Shown piece after piece: positions 32,392 through 44,639 of a stretch of DNA of 64,000 bases. Both the position numbers and the translations under genes were made by a program. A model generated the notes under the pieces. That model was given only the letters and a program-made list of their open reading frames with translations. It had not been told where the DNA came from and searched no databases. Location of the stretch: NCBI GenBank assembly GCA_027475525.1, contig JAMWFC010000116.1, forward strand, positions 620,001 through 684,000, read 5' to 3'. The stretch is from Macrolepiota albuminosa. Its lineage: Eukaryota > Basidiomycota > Agaricomycetes > Agaricales > Agaricaceae. How positions within the stretch are numbered: the stretch's first letter is position 1; each line of letters starts with the position of its first letter.

Positions 32392-34834
32392 TATCTTACG
32401 ATGGCTTTGATACTACCTCTTGAGACATTTTTACCCAACGCGGTCCGTTATATTTTCACTGAGTTATCCTATTTCTCACATCTGGTCAATCGGTCGTCCC
32501 TGCTGAATTGTTCCGCAAGCTCTCATCGCTGTTCTCTCAGTGCCTTTTTATATTAATCCACATACCGAGCACCACATATACCACCGTCAATAGCGCTAAC
32601 ATACAATATACTACCGCCCACATCATATTGTGTCGTTTGTTTGTTTGTTTTTTTTTTGTATTTTTTCCCAGTTAATACAGTAAAAACTAAGTGCCATCAT
32701 CAAAACAACATGTCGTAATAAGTGTCATTGCATCAAAATAATACATCAATTATATAATCGACCGTATGGACGAACGGTTTGGCAATACCTATCAAAGGGA
32801 ATTATACGTATATATTATTATTGTTATTATTATTATTATTATCATTTTTTCTCCCTTAATGCTTGATCGATGAATTATCTAAGTACAATACCTTTATAAA
32901 CCGCAGACCAAGAAAGATTAAATATGACATCGACGGATAAATAGTTATATCACCTCAAACAATACATGAAGATAAAAGCAATATTATACGTTTTAGATTC
33001 AATTAGATTGTTTCACACTTGAAAGAATGTAATAATATGGAATACATGTAGCAATCATGGAACTCATGGCTGTACAGCAATAGTATACTCGAACGATGCA
33101 CAGCCACAATACCACGATTGGGATAAATAATTAAATACAGCCGTATGTCTACAATGCTATCTACTTCTGCTACATGGTAGCTAAGGACATATCGGGTAGG
33201 AAACACCTTGGTAGACCCACAGCTGAACAGTATAGGCATAACTAAAAGGGTGCAATTGAGGTAGTATCAAAAATCCAGTGAAGAAAGCTTGCCACCACTG
33301 TGAGCAAAATCCACTATTTACATAAAGGAATAGTTTGAAGGATAAGGCTATTATGGTAGAAAGGGCCTGTTAGGATGTGACTAAGCCAGCAAGCAATCGT
33401 TGGACACAACCCCTGGTGGCTGTATATCAGTCAAATATACGATTGATACACAGCCACTATATGCATGAAATTACACGCTATTACTATATTGACAATAAAT
33501 AATTAAATATATAATATAAAATGTATGTTCATGATTATAGTGGCTGTGCAACAGCCACATATTCGAATGGTACACAGCCACAACGACAAATAGATCATAT
33601 ATTTATTCATTTATTTATTTATTTATTTACGAACAAGTGAATACTTCGGAGGAGGCCGACGTCCTATGCGCCTCTTCACCTGGGTGGCTGCATACCTGGG
33701 ACCAAAACAATGTACTGGTTTCAGACAGCAATAACATACTCACAAAGAAATGCCATCACACACAGGTGTGATGATACATACAAACCCTAAGATGCCCTTT
33801 CGATTTTATGTAGCTGGCAAGCCACAACGCTGACTTAAGATGCGTCAGTAAATGAACAATGGTATTATAATACAATATTATGACTCACTAGATATTTGTA
33901 TTAACCCTCTATCTCTCTCTCTCTCTCCTCCCCCCCCCCCATCCCCTCCCCCTCATTCAGACAAAATATAGTTATGCTCTAACCAATCATAATCAGCATC
34001 AAAATTGGCATTGGATGTATTATATATTACCTGCGTTGACCCCAGGGCACCTGTACCCAAAATATGGTTCAAGGCGGCCATGTCTTGTCGTTGAGGATAG
34101 TGAAACCAAAGTCACGCTTGCCGGCACCTGTACCCAAAATATGGTTCAAGGCGGCCATGTCTTGTCGTTGAGGATAGTGAAACCAAAGTCACGCTTGCCA
34201 ATAATCGGCAGTCTATTTGGCGATCACGTTCCATGTGGATCCACTGATGCTGATCATCCGATGATCAGCAGTCTATTCGGCGATCACATTCTATGGGGAT
34301 ATGCTGAGCATCTTAGGATCGACTCTGTATGTGATCGGTGATCTATTGTACCATTTGAGGCTTTGGAACGACACACTGCATAGGTCTTACGCAACCTGCA
34401 AGGAGTCTAAGTGAGTAATGACATTCCCATCCATCCTTTACGTTCATTTTTTACGACCTTTATCTTGTATAAGCAGTGCATATGACATTCACAACACATG
34501 AAACAATAAATGACAAAGACGCACTTGAAAAGTTTAGTTAAAAATACATGAACTTTGCAGAGGATTCAAAACTATCTGTATGGACACAACACTCTTATCG
34601 TTACTTACGTACAAACTCGGGGTTTATTTTTATTTATTCATCTAAGCGATGTGGCGGTGGCTATGCATTCATAGCGGTAATAGAAGTAGAATCTTGATGC
34701 CATCATAACGAAAGGGTAGATAAGAAAAACATTTTGACCATCCATCCTTCTTTGACTATGTCGCGCCACTCTACTGCCATCATAACAAAAGGGTAGATAA
34801 GAAAAACATTTTGACCATCCATCCTTCTTTGACT
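32392..34834. other. Gene-poor spacer with simple repeats
   Basis: No supportable gene. Present: ATT-type microsatellite at about 32814-32850, an ATTT run at about 33601-33630, several CAGCCAC words (33430-33590), a CT/C tract at 33909-33955, and a plus-strand fragment at 34040-34420 (ending LYVIGDLLYHLRLWNDTLH) too broken to name. Confidence 0.45.
34046..34199. repeat. 77-bp abutting duplication 23
   Basis: Copies start 34046 and 34123; in an unnamed fragment. Confidence 0.95.
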
Positions 34835-34851
34835 ATGTCGCGCCACTCTAC
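34698..34851. repeat. 77-bp abutting duplication 24
   Basis: Copies start 34698 and 34775; one mismatch; doubles the start codon of the gene at 34835. Confidence 0.93.
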
Positions 34852-37800
34852 CCCTAACCGTTCACCTACGCCACCCCAGCCTGGTGATAACTCTACTGCT
34901 TCATGGCTATGCTATGAGGAGCGCCGAGAAATATACAAGCGCCATCGGGATGAGCGGCAAATAGCAGCCCTTTTCCAGCAGCATAAGTAGTTTCCCAGCA
35001 TGTCTGCGTACTTATCCGGCACGCCCACCCAGAGATGGCAGCCCGAAATATGGGTGCAAGTTCTTCGACACTGACATCCGACCCATTGGCACCAGAGAGG
35101 AGCACGCAGACAGCTGGTCTGAGCAGCTCAGTCCAATCAGCACCTGCTGCGAGCTTGTCAACGCATACTGAACAGCCTGTTCTTGGGCCCGGTCAGGTAT
35201 GGCAAGTCCCGGCAACGAAGCGGATCCCTCAAGCCAATGTGACACTGGAGCAATTTGCTGCAGCCCAAAACTGGCACCGTGGCCCTCCCACCCTCAAGTG
35301 GTGTCAGAACAAGGGTCCTGTGAGTGTTCTCCTGGCCCTGTTGCACGTCCTAACCATCACCAGTGCTCGTTATGCTCACGTCAAGGTGAACCATGTGAAT
35401 TCGAGGCACCAGTGGCAAAATCTCGCAGGGATAATTCCATGTGTGTTTCCTGTCAAGCCCTGTGATGACGCCCAAGGTTTGGTCAGTAACAAATGTAACT
35501 ATAGTGTTACCGTGCCAAGAGCTTGCATTGGGTGCGCTAAAAGTGATGTAGGGAGTCCCAGGCAGGTTCCAGAGAACGCGCCTGTGAAAATGAGGGAAAG
35601 TTGGTAAGGGGGGTCGGCAAGTGTAAAGCGCTAAGGTAAAGCACCTATGAAAGAAGCGGTAAGTGAACACGGCAAGGTCAACGGCAAGAGCACGGTAAGC
35701 TTAGCGAAGTCTAAGCATCGATAATGCCTGCCGTAGTTGCAAGGCGCGAGTGTGTCGAGTGTTAGCAAGAGTCTGCAACTGCCAATGAGTTCGACGTTGC
35801 CGACCGTAAATGAGATCTTGAGCGTAAGGGAGACTGAAGTGAGGGGAGCAGGAAACTCTCATCTATTATTCAATTCTCTATGTACAAGTCGGTAAGTACT
35901 TTTATACTACAATGAGTTCACCGTCGCCAGTGACCAATGATGCCAAAGTGCGGTAAACTAGAAAATTTTATAGGGGTAGCTCCAACGATTTCAGATCCCT
36001 ACCGTCCATTCAAGACCCTTAGCAGCCCCAGGCAGCAGATTGCAAAGCTAAACCATCAATCCATCACCCTTCTGTCTGTCAGAACACCTAAGCGATGTCA
36101 GGTGCCAGATCGAGGCGCTAAGCGGTGTCAGACGCCAAGGTCAAACACCAAGCTGTCCATCAGTTTTTGATAGATCATCAGGCTTCTCCCTAAATGCTGT
36201 CGTCAGTGACTGATGCCATCTGTCAGTTGTCATTCTGTCTGCTGTCAGCGCTATCACTGATCGGATCTGCTTCTTGCCATGTGCAGCCATCAAATATTGC
36301 CAAAATTGGTTAATTAGCGTGCGCTAAGGTATTCTGAGCCTGTGCCGTGTTGCCGTAGCCTGCCGTTGATGCGCTGATCCTGTATGGGTCCTATCACCGG
36401 CACGAGTGATGCTCCGTGGCTCAGGGATGGAAGGCAACTTGCATGCGCAAAGAACAGGGGTGGGACATGACCTGGATGCTGAGCCAGTTGGCTAGTGCAT
36501 CCAGATCAAGGGCCGAGGAGTTGGGTGGGGCACAGGCTGGGAGTTCATCGAGAGGAAGGAAGGCAAAGGCGTCGACTACACAGCAGGATAAGGGGAAGCG
36601 CAGAGCATCACCTGCGTTGATGGAGGAAGCGCCGACGGATCGGCATGATAAGGGGAAGCGCAGAGCATCGCCGGAGCCATACTTTGGGGAGGCAAGGAAT
36701 TCAGGTTCAATATTATTTAATCGCGCACACGGACATGTGAATACAAAGTCATCGAGTGCGGGTAATGTGCCCAGGTCAAAGGGCGAGGAGTCAAGTGGAG
36801 CGCGGCCTGAGGGTTCATTGAAGGATGTGGGGTCAGTTGAGGCGCAGACTGAGGGTTCGTCGCAAGAAGGAAGGGTGGAAGCGCCGTCTCCGCAACAGGA
36901 CAAAGGGAAGCGCCGAGTTTCGACCGAGTCAGTGGAGATAATATGGTACAAGCATGCACAGAGGTCCCCAAGCTTGGACATGTCGGATATCCGTGAAATC
37001 CCCCTGATAACTGCCCAATCGTCTATTGATGAGGAAATGCGCCAGCAGTTGCAGGAGGCCCTGGCAAATGAGTACCGGGTAACCTTACAGCTGCACCACA
37101 TGCGAGAGGATCTTCAGCAGGAACAATGCGCTCGGGAGGCCATGTGGGAAGAGAGGAATGCGGCTATTTGTGACAGGGACAGAGCATTTGGAGACAGGGA
37201 TGCCGCTTTAGTGGCACGTGTGGCTATGGAAGACGAGTTGGCTGGTTTGCGAGCGCGAGTAGAGAATATCAAGAATCGAGGGTCAGACAATGCGGCACCT
37301 GGGGCGTCGGAGATAGAGGAGGTACAACAGGCAATACGGCAAGTGGAGGTGGCACAGCCACGTATTTTAAGGAGGAGGAACTGGCTGTTGAACGCGTTGG
37401 CATTGTCCCATGAAGATGTTATGCGTAAGTGACCCTATGTCCCATACCATATACCTGATACATCTTAACGCCCAGGATTGGTGCATGAGTACTGACTGTT
37501 ATTGGATGGTAGTTCCTCGGCATTTGTCCTCATCCAGCAAGGGCTGCCCCAGCAGATCCCACCAGAGATTATGCAAGGAATCAATCAGTTGAGAGGTCTG
37601 TTAGCAGCACACCGACGCAGGAATGCAGTGACACCGGGAACTTGGATGGAAGTGGCAGTGGACGCTGGCCAGCCCATGCCAACATGGAATGAAATAATCA
37701 CGATGTTGGTATCAACTTTAGAAGAAGAAATGACAAGAGCAGAGGCGGGTGAAGCCACAGTGATAGCAGCAATGACGGGCAGAGGGGCAGTGGCAACAGC

Positions 37801-37903
37801 AGCAATGGTTGAAGCGGTGATGGTCAAAGCAGAAACAGCAGCGACAATGACTGTGGGAGAGACAGAGGAGGAAGATGAGGTTGGGAGGAGGCCCCTGTCG
37901 TAA
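34835..37903 (+). CDS. Multi-exon gene: Cys-rich cluster and coiled coil, unknown
   Basis: First exon from ATG 34835: MSRHSTPNRSPTPPQPGDNS ... EERREIYKRHRDERQIAALF. A next exon (35035 onward) reads QANVTLEQFAAAQNWHRGPP and, across a 49-bp intron (GTGAGTG to CACCAG, about 35317-35365, with CTAAC branch word), joins WCQNKGP to CSLCSRQGEPCEFEAP and SMCVSCQAL: a C-x5-C-x2-C-x5-C ... C-x2-C cluster, possibly zinc binding. A later exon, 36416-37432, has three KGKRRAS repeats then a helical coiled-coil block (EEMRQQLQEALANEYRVTLQ; REAMWEERNAAICDRDRAF). A final frame 37502-37903 continues (PPEIMQGINQLRGLLAAHRR). Exact joins are unresolved. The layout resembles expanded, unnamed basidiomycete families. 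Confidence 0.5.
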
Positions 37904-38567
37904 TTTCTTGCTCGAAACCCTAAATGTTGTTCATTGTATATATCGTACTGTATATAGTTGAACGTTGTATATAGTGTACTACAGATGTAGATAGTGTACT
38001 ACATTGGACTAACAGGCTATACATCAGGACGGTGTGATACTGACAATGTTTCATTGCTAATAATCAATTGTATTTAACAAGCCTACGTTATCACAATCAG
38101 AAACTTGAAGTATTAAACAGTGTAGGGGAATAAAAAAAAAAAAAAGGAGTGAAAAGGAAAACTGTTATGCCATTTCCAATGTATCAATTTCTGATAGAAA
38201 AAAGTCTTCAGACAGAGGAGATATGGCCTCAGTAGTGAAGTATTAATGTAATTATTAGCTGTACCGATACAAATGATTAATAAAGGGTCTTCTACTATTA
38301 TTATGAAACCGTTCCACTAAAGACGTTTAATTTATAAGAGCTTTACTGACAATAGAGCAAAGATGACGTACCATAATGAGAATTGCGCCTAAGGCTCCAA
38401 TAATGGTGGACACCGAACACCGCATAAACCCAGCAGCGTGTGTTTAGTCTTGATGTCCAGCTACAGGTATAGAATGTATATATAGATATTCTACTAACTA
38501 CAATAAAAATAACTAGAAACAGAACGTTTAGTATGAGTGTTTCGATATGCATAAAGTGAACATACCT
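37904..38567. other. Spacer
   Basis: AT-rich, with a poly-A run near 38132-38146; no gene or named repeat seen. Confidence 0.45.
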
Positions 38568-39827
38568 CTAGTTGAGCATGAAAATATTGGCCTTGACTAT
38601 GCCCAGATCTACTTGATGAGGTATTGATACGTTGCCGCACTGCGCATTACATTGAGCAAGTTCGATTGTCAAGAACACTTCACGTACCAAATCCTTTCCA
38701 CATGAAGTGAAATCAGGCTTGTTAGGCTTGCGGCGTACTATATGTTTGGCAACGATGAGCTTTGCGTTCCACTTGACCTCTTTCGGAGCATTCAAGTAAG
38801 TCCAAACTTCATCAAGCCATTGATTTTTGTGAGTATGGAATGCGGCAACGAGAATTCCTCGTCCATCAAAAGCTTTCATTGTGAGATGGGTCCGTTTGTC
38901 ATGATGCGTATAGCTCCTGACTCAAGGTCAATGAACGAGCGAACCAAGAGGTCAAAACATACAGAAAAATGAGATGAGCAGGTCTAATGTGATACAGCAC
39001 ATCTGAATACCTCTCCGTCACCTGGAGAATCCCCTGACAAGACATGGCGCGCATCTTGATACCAGAGGGGCGATGGGAGGATGTGTGAGGGCGCCACAAT
39101 AGGATATCGCGGTAGTGCTCCATGTGGTAGTAAATTGAGGATGAAAGAACGTGTTGGGTGTCTTTGACCGTATGTCTTGCTAGTGCAAACAACAAAACCC
39201 CAGTCCGTAACAGCATTTGAAAATGCTGAAGTCCATAACATCATTATACGAGCATCCTGAGAGCACTCTAGATTATGGCTCGTCGATGCACAATGGCCGC
39301 TTAAACAGTGAAAGTCTCACTGGTAAGGGTCGTAGCGTGCTGAGTCGTCTCTGCCATCATACTTAGAGGGAGGAGCACCACCAAGGGGCACACGAGGGAG
39401 CGGATAAAGACATAAAGGAAAAAATAGTGGGACAACATAGAGAAGCTCGGATTGGAGAAGACATCAAATCGAGTAGTACACGCCTTGGTTTTGGGAAACG
39501 AAGCATATAAATACCTCTGCTTAGGCGAGGAGATACTTGGAATCATGATGTCAATGATACGGTGGTGGCGACCTGTATTCGTCACAAACACATAAATAAG
39601 GGATATAGAAACAGCGACGGTGAACGACCATGAGAAACCGCATACAATTCAGAGTAGAGTCTGAAGTAAGTAGTATGGGAATCCGAATAACTGTCGGAAG
39701 AGTCTGAATAAGAATATTTAACTTTGAGCATAGCCCGTTGTTGCTCCATGTTAAGCTGTGGTGCATTAATAATCAGTTGTAATGATGGCTTGTCACATGG
39801 CAGACTGTCGAAATCAGTAATTGCCAT
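38568..39827 (-). CDS. Multi-exon gene, unknown function
   Basis: Starts ATG 39827 (MAITDFDSLPCDKPSLQLII), then a Ser/Tyr/Asp stretch (KYSYSDSSDSYSDSHTTYF). Downstream frames that look coding: RYLYASFPKTKACTTRFDVF (39400-39560), VLSSSIYYHMEHYRDILLWR and IKMRAMSCQGILQVTERYSD (39000-39150), and KAFDGRGILVAAFHTHKNQW ... AKLIVAKHIVRRKPNKPDF (38568-38879). A donor-like GTATGTTC follows the last block. Joins between these pieces do not all keep phase, so either introns are misjudged or the gene is decayed. No domain recognised. Confidence 0.4.
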
Positions 39828-40324
39828 GATCTAGTAAATCAATGAGTTGTTGTCATATATCTATTGTGCTGGATAACAGACCTCTCAAGTGACAATAGGT
39901 GTTCATTAGATAGTGGCGATATGCTGAATCTTTCGGGGGGTATATCAGCACTGGTATTCAGGGATCGCTCTCCACATAAGGCAGCCAAGGAAATAAGTCA
40001 TAATGCATGTGTCTGCTCCGATATATGATTTTTGTGTGGCGGCTATTATCTGCGATCTAATATCGTGTCCTGTCATGCCTATACCAGGCAGGACATAGAA
40101 AGACTCACAACTAGTCATCAAAATAGTCCTATTTTTCAGAGACCGCTGGATCTATGGGTCGACTAGACATCCAATACATCTGGCAAGGAAAGAACGTCAG
40201 CCAAATAAAATTGGAACATTACGGACCAAGTGGGTGTAGAGAATGTGTTAAAACAGACTCAACAGTGGCTACATTCTGGTGTATGCAGATATCAAATATT
40301 AACATAGTAAAGCTACGGAACAAA
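39828..40324. other. Spacer
   Basis: AT-rich, nothing recognisable. Confidence 0.45.
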
Positions 40325-40876
40325 TGACGTTAAAAAGTGAAGACATTACTCTCATGCGTACATAGTCTAATGCTGACTAAGTAACCATACAGACAAACAG
40401 TAGTATCACATGACATTAAAAATTGAAGACATTATTCCCACGCATCTCTGTAACCATACATACGTATAGTATGTCACATGATGTTAAAAAGTGAATACAT
40501 TACTCCCATGCGTACATAGTCTACTGCTGACTAAGTAACCGTACAGACGAACGGTAGTATCACATGACGTTAAAAATCAAAGACATTATTCCCATGCATC
40601 TCTGTAACCATACATACATATAGTATGTCACATGACATTAAAAAGTGAAGACATTACTCCCACGCGTATATAGTCTACTGCTGACTAAGTAACTGTACAG
40701 ACGAACAGTAGTATCACATGACGTTAAAAATCAAAGACATTATTCCCATGCTTACCTGAAGGAAGTAATGGCAACAAAAACAAACAAAGTCACATGACGG
40801 CAAAAATCGAAGACATTTTTCCCACACATAGTCCGCTGCACAGAAAAACCTCGATCTATTCTAGATCTCGGAACAG
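40325..40876 (+). repeat. Satellite of alternating 86- and 68-bp subunits
   Basis: Units begin TGACRTTAAAAA at 40325, 40411, 40479, 40565, 40633, 40719 and 40795. Odd units (86 bp) carry TAGTCTACTGCTGACTAAGT, even units (68 bp) carry ATCTCTGTAACCATACATAC; together a 154-bp higher-order repeat. Copies differ by several substitutions. The array runs to the assembly gap, so its true length is unknown. Confidence 0.85.
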
Positions 40877-41053
40877 NNNNNNNNNNNNNNNNNNNNNNNN
40901 NNNNNNNNNNNNNNNNNNNNNNNNNNNNNNNNNNNNNNNNNNNNNNNNNNNNNNNNNNNNNNNNNNNNNNNNNNNNGCAAAAATCGAAGACATTTTTCCC
41001 ACACATAGTCCGCTGCACAGAAAAACCTCGATCTATTCTAGATCTCGGAACAG
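40800..41053. repeat. 77-bp duplication 25, flanking the N gap
   Basis: Identical 40800-40876 and 40977-41053 with the 100-N gap between; the key to interpreting the other 33. Confidence 0.98.
40877..40976. other. Assembly gap (100 N)
   Basis: Exactly 100 N. The 77 bases before it (40800-40876) are identical to the 77 bases after it (40977-41053), so it is a scaffold join of two contigs that share one k-mer. Confidence 0.99.
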
Positions 41054-41559
41054 CAGTCACATAAGCATGCCCTGGCTATTTGCATGAAACACTCTCCTCA
41101 TTCATCCTCTTATACTGTCTCAACTCAGCCTTCAATTAATTTCATTAATGTTGAGATCACTGCTGACAGCAATATATTTTACTCTCAGCAGTCTTATCAA
41201 TCACAGGTCACACTTTAATTGACAATGTCATTGCACATTTGTAGGCTCCATCAACCTCTAAAAGATACTTTTTGTCAGTGAAAGACTTCATACATTTCTG
41301 TGAACAGCAAGGCATATCCCATGCATCTATTTTCCCAGCTTCAGAAAATATACTGCATTTATATACAGCATCAATAGCAGGCAGTTTGACAAGCTGCACT
41401 GCAGGCAATAAAATCCCAGGTCTTTAGGCATAGCATATCCAACACAACATGCCATGGCCTTCTTTGGTCTGCTTGAGGCACACTCTAAAAGGCATAGAAA
41501 TCTCCAACTTCTTTTGTCCTTCTCAGAGAAACGACTCTCTATTTCTCTCAAAATATTAA
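41054..41559. other. Unassigned stretch
   Basis: No clear coding signal; it may hold the upstream part of the recombinase that follows. Confidence 0.4.
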
Positions 41560-42176
41560 GCTGCATCAAATTGAATCTCAATTTGTTCAAACCTCTTAAT
41601 GCTTGTGTTTGGGCAGTAGCTATGACTGCATTGTAGAGTCAAATTACATTGGGTAAGCTGCTCTCTTCACAAAAACATGACTTTAATCCTGAATCTATAT
41701 CTTGCTGGTTCCATTTTGAAGTTCCAAGTAACTCAAGTTTATGATCATTGTTTTTACTCCATACAAAGAAATCAGGGAAGAAAGGAGAAACTATTGTCAT
41801 TACTCATCAAGAAGGAGACACTGACCCTATTGTGGCTCTTTCTAACTATTGTCAGGTTAATAGTTGCATTAGAGATGCACCAGTATGCTCATATTGTAAT
41901 TCTTGAGGAATTGTTGTAGCTCTCACTACAAGAAAACTACTACTAACTATCAATCCAATATTGAAAAGATCAATGTTGCTCAAAATCAGCAGTCACTGTA
42001 TTCAAATTGGAGGTACTACTGCACTTTTGATAAAGAGTATTCCTTCTGATGTTGTCAAGACTATGGATCAATGGACATTGAATTTATTCCTTAGATACTG
42101 GAGGAATTTAGAATTTATCACACCAATTTATGTTGGGTTGCTTTGTCCTGTCATGTCCTATCTTGACAAATGATAG
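41560..42176 (+). pseudogene. Tyrosine recombinase (DIRS/Crypton-like) remnant
   Basis: Plus-strand pieces in order: LFKPLNACVWAVAMTAL, stop, SQITLGKLLSSQKHDFNPES, KKGETIVITHQEGDTDPIVA, then after further breaks HCIQIGGTTALLIKSIPSDV and DQWTLNLFLRYWRNLEFI, ending YLDK with a stop at 42174-42176. This is the catalytic half of a fungal tyrosine recombinase: the His-x-x-Arg motif has Gln in place of Arg, and Tyr of RYWR is the candidate nucleophile. It lies next to RT/gag-like text on the other strand, which is not the normal order for a DIRS element. Confidence 0.65.
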
Positions 42177-42344
42177 TTTTTAGGTAGGGATTCATCCACT
42201 TTGTCCTGAGTTACTTTCATTGCTCGGAGTGGAGTCAGCCTTCTCTCTGACTCATGAATAGATCCTGGTCCTAATGCATGGATGTATTCCTTTTCATCTT
42301 CCTCTATACACAGGATATCTGTGCACCAAGATGCTCACTCATCT

Positions 42345-42758
42345 TGTGGACACTGCAACCTCTGGAGGCTATGGCTCAGTCATACAGCTGGCAAAGAGAG
42401 ATCCAAAAAGAACAAGTCTAGAGATTCTCTATGCCAGGTTGGATGCTTCTGGAGCCTCTGAAGCATGAGAAACAACTGTACAGTACAACAAAACCTTTAA
42501 AAACTCTGGACTTTGGAAATCAGAAAGGCAAACTCCAGCTTATATAAGTGGTCTAGAAGCAGTGCTGAAGGGCCCACACTTGTCTGAATGATAGCTAAAG
42601 AACCAGAGCACCTCAAAGGCTGAGAATAGTACTAACAAATAGTGTTAAGAAAATAGAAACAGCAAAATGAGAGAATGATAGAAGAAATAAAGAAATGAAT
42701 GAAAGGAGAGTGAAGGAATAGAGAGTGAAAGAAGGAAGAAATGAAGAGTCCCCTGACA
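42345..42758 (-). repeat. Diverged LTR, family 1, inverted
   Basis: Reads as reverse complement of the LTR at 43380-43877 with many substitutions and small deletions (GTCCCCTGACA at its 42758 end). No matching 5-bp flanks (catct-like left, gatca right), so it is older or recombined. Confidence 0.8.
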
Positions 42759-42760
42759 GA

Positions 42761-44560
42761 TCATAGCCAATCAAGGTCATGCACAATGTCACAAATTAAG
42801 GTTTCATTGTATAAATAAGAGTAAGAAAATGTTTGAGACAAATGATACCAGAAAAATATAAAATTGTCCACCCATTTCAGGACATCTTTGATACCACAGT
42901 GACAGAAAATAGCCATAATTGCATCAGCCACACAACCAAAGATTCCTGGGGCTGAAGACACTCCAAAATTGAGTCAAAAGTCATAATGAATATTTTTACA
43001 TATAGACACTGCAAGTTTTGGCCAGTCCTGTGGGTGAGTCAGATATTATGGAATGTGGAATCAATATTGAAAACAGCAACTTGGCTGCTCAGAGGAGCAT
43101 TTGCCACTAACAACTAGCAGGCTGAGAAAGTGCCCCAATCATATAAGAAATTTTCAGAATTGATGAAAGAATTTATAAAACACACTAGAGGATCATTGCA
43201 AGGAAAGGACAAGTCAAGGATTATATGAAGTTTGCTCTCAGAGCTGGATATAACATTAAGAGGTGCAGTGCAATAAGGACCAAACAGGTGCAGAGCAAGA
43301 TTAGGGCTAAAACCAGGAGAAACTTGATCTAGAGTGACTTCAGAAGAGTATTTAGCAATAACAAAAGACAATGCTTCTTTGTCAGGGGACTCCTCATTTC
43401 TTCCTTCTCTCATTCCCTATTCCTTTACTCCTCTTTCATTCATTTCCTTATTTCTTCTATTATTCTCTCATTTTGCTGTTTCTATTCTCTCATTCAGCCT
43501 TTGAGGTGCTCTGGTTCTTTAGCTATCATTCAGACAAGTGTGGACCCTTTAGCACCACTTTCAGACTGCTCATATAAGCCAGAGTTTGCCTTTCTGACTT
43601 CCAAAGTCTGGACTTTACCTGCCTTGTTTGTACAGTTGTTTATGTAGGCAATTTTTGAGTTTTTAAGATTTTGTTGTACTGTATAGTTGTTTCCCATGCT
43701 TCAGAGGCCCCAGAAGTGTCCAACCTGGCATACAAAATCTCTAGACTTGTTCTCTTTGGATCTCCCTCTGCCAGATGAGTAGTTATTATGATATTGTCAG
43801 TATATACTCTAATACACTTTGGATCTCCCTCTCCCAGCTGTGTGACTGAGCCATAGCCTCCAGAGGTTGCCCTTACATTCTTTGGATTTGAAATGATTAT
43901 CAGGACTGAAAGAATGAGAAAGTTCAAGAGAATCTATACCAATGTTGAAACTATGGCAAAGGCCTTCCAGTACCTCCACAAAGTCATTCAATACCCCCAC
44001 CAATTGTAAGGCAGATTTCCAACAATTAGGCTTGAGGAGAGTGGATACCAGAAACAAGGATTCAAGCAGAGCAGGACTGTGCACCATGCACAGCTGCTTT
44101 ATACAAGGAGCAAACATGGGTATATAGACATTTGGAACCTTTGTTGCAAGAGGAGAAGCCATTGAATGCAAAACAAATAGAGGTTCTATTGAAGGCCCAC
44201 CAGAAATGGCCCTCCAAATGGGGAAACTGGGATGCTGCATGGCAGGCAAGGAGCTTGTGCTCAAGAGATCTACAAACGATGTACTTGGATGATGTGGATG
44301 AGGTCAAATCCCAAGATTTTGATGTCAAGCTTTTGGAACAAGCAAGAAAAACTCCATTTCAGCAAGCCTGTCATCAAGAGTCTTGACATGGCTTGCATAG
44401 TGAGTTGCAACACATTCTTGCCAGATATCAACTTGAAACATGTCCATATAAAAAGAGTGGGATTCCTGCAAAAACAAAGCACAAAGACATTGATTATAAT
44501 CTAAGATGAGATTGAACTCCATACATGCATTTGGGCAGGCTTTCAATCATTTGAAATGTG
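42761..44560 (-). pseudogene. DIRS-like reverse transcriptase and gag-like remnant
   Basis: From right to left: a gag-like part with ECHL-type helix text (SLEHKLLACHAASQFPHLEG) and a degenerate zinc knuckle (HVCSLYKAAVHGAQSC); then LQLVGVLNDFVEVLEGLCHS and SFSPDNHFKSKE; then, beyond an inserted LTR, SSEVTLDQVSPGFSPNLALH, LDLSFPCNDPLVCFINSFIN, DWGTFSAC and GIKDVLKWVDNFIFFWY. WVDN corresponds to the RT catalytic box (normally xVDD). The reading continues across the LTR at 43380-43877, showing that LTR inserted into an existing element. Many stops and shifts; inactive. Confidence 0.65.
43380..43877 (+). repeat. Solo LTR, family 1, with 5-bp TSD
   Basis: A 498-bp relative of the LTR at 7878-8376, TGTCAGGGG to CCCTTACA, flanked by TTCTT at 43375-43379 and 43878-43882. 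It splits the RT-like pseudogene described for 42761-44560. Confidence 0.9.
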
Positions 44561-44639
44561 CTGCAAAGGAGTCTGCTATGGCATTTGCTATAGGGCCATC
44601 CAACCCAGAGTCAGAGTCAGGGTAGGGCATCACAATGGT

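Noticed and set aside
33420..33600. CRISPR-like array from repeated CAGCCAC words
   Set aside because: Spacing and repeat length are irregular and the organism is a eukaryote.
40325..40876. Satellite period 154 = 2 x 77, so perhaps also an assembly artefact
   Set aside because: The two subunits (86 and 68 bp) differ in sequence, and successive 154-bp copies carry substitutions; the artefact copies are nearly always identical and of period 77.
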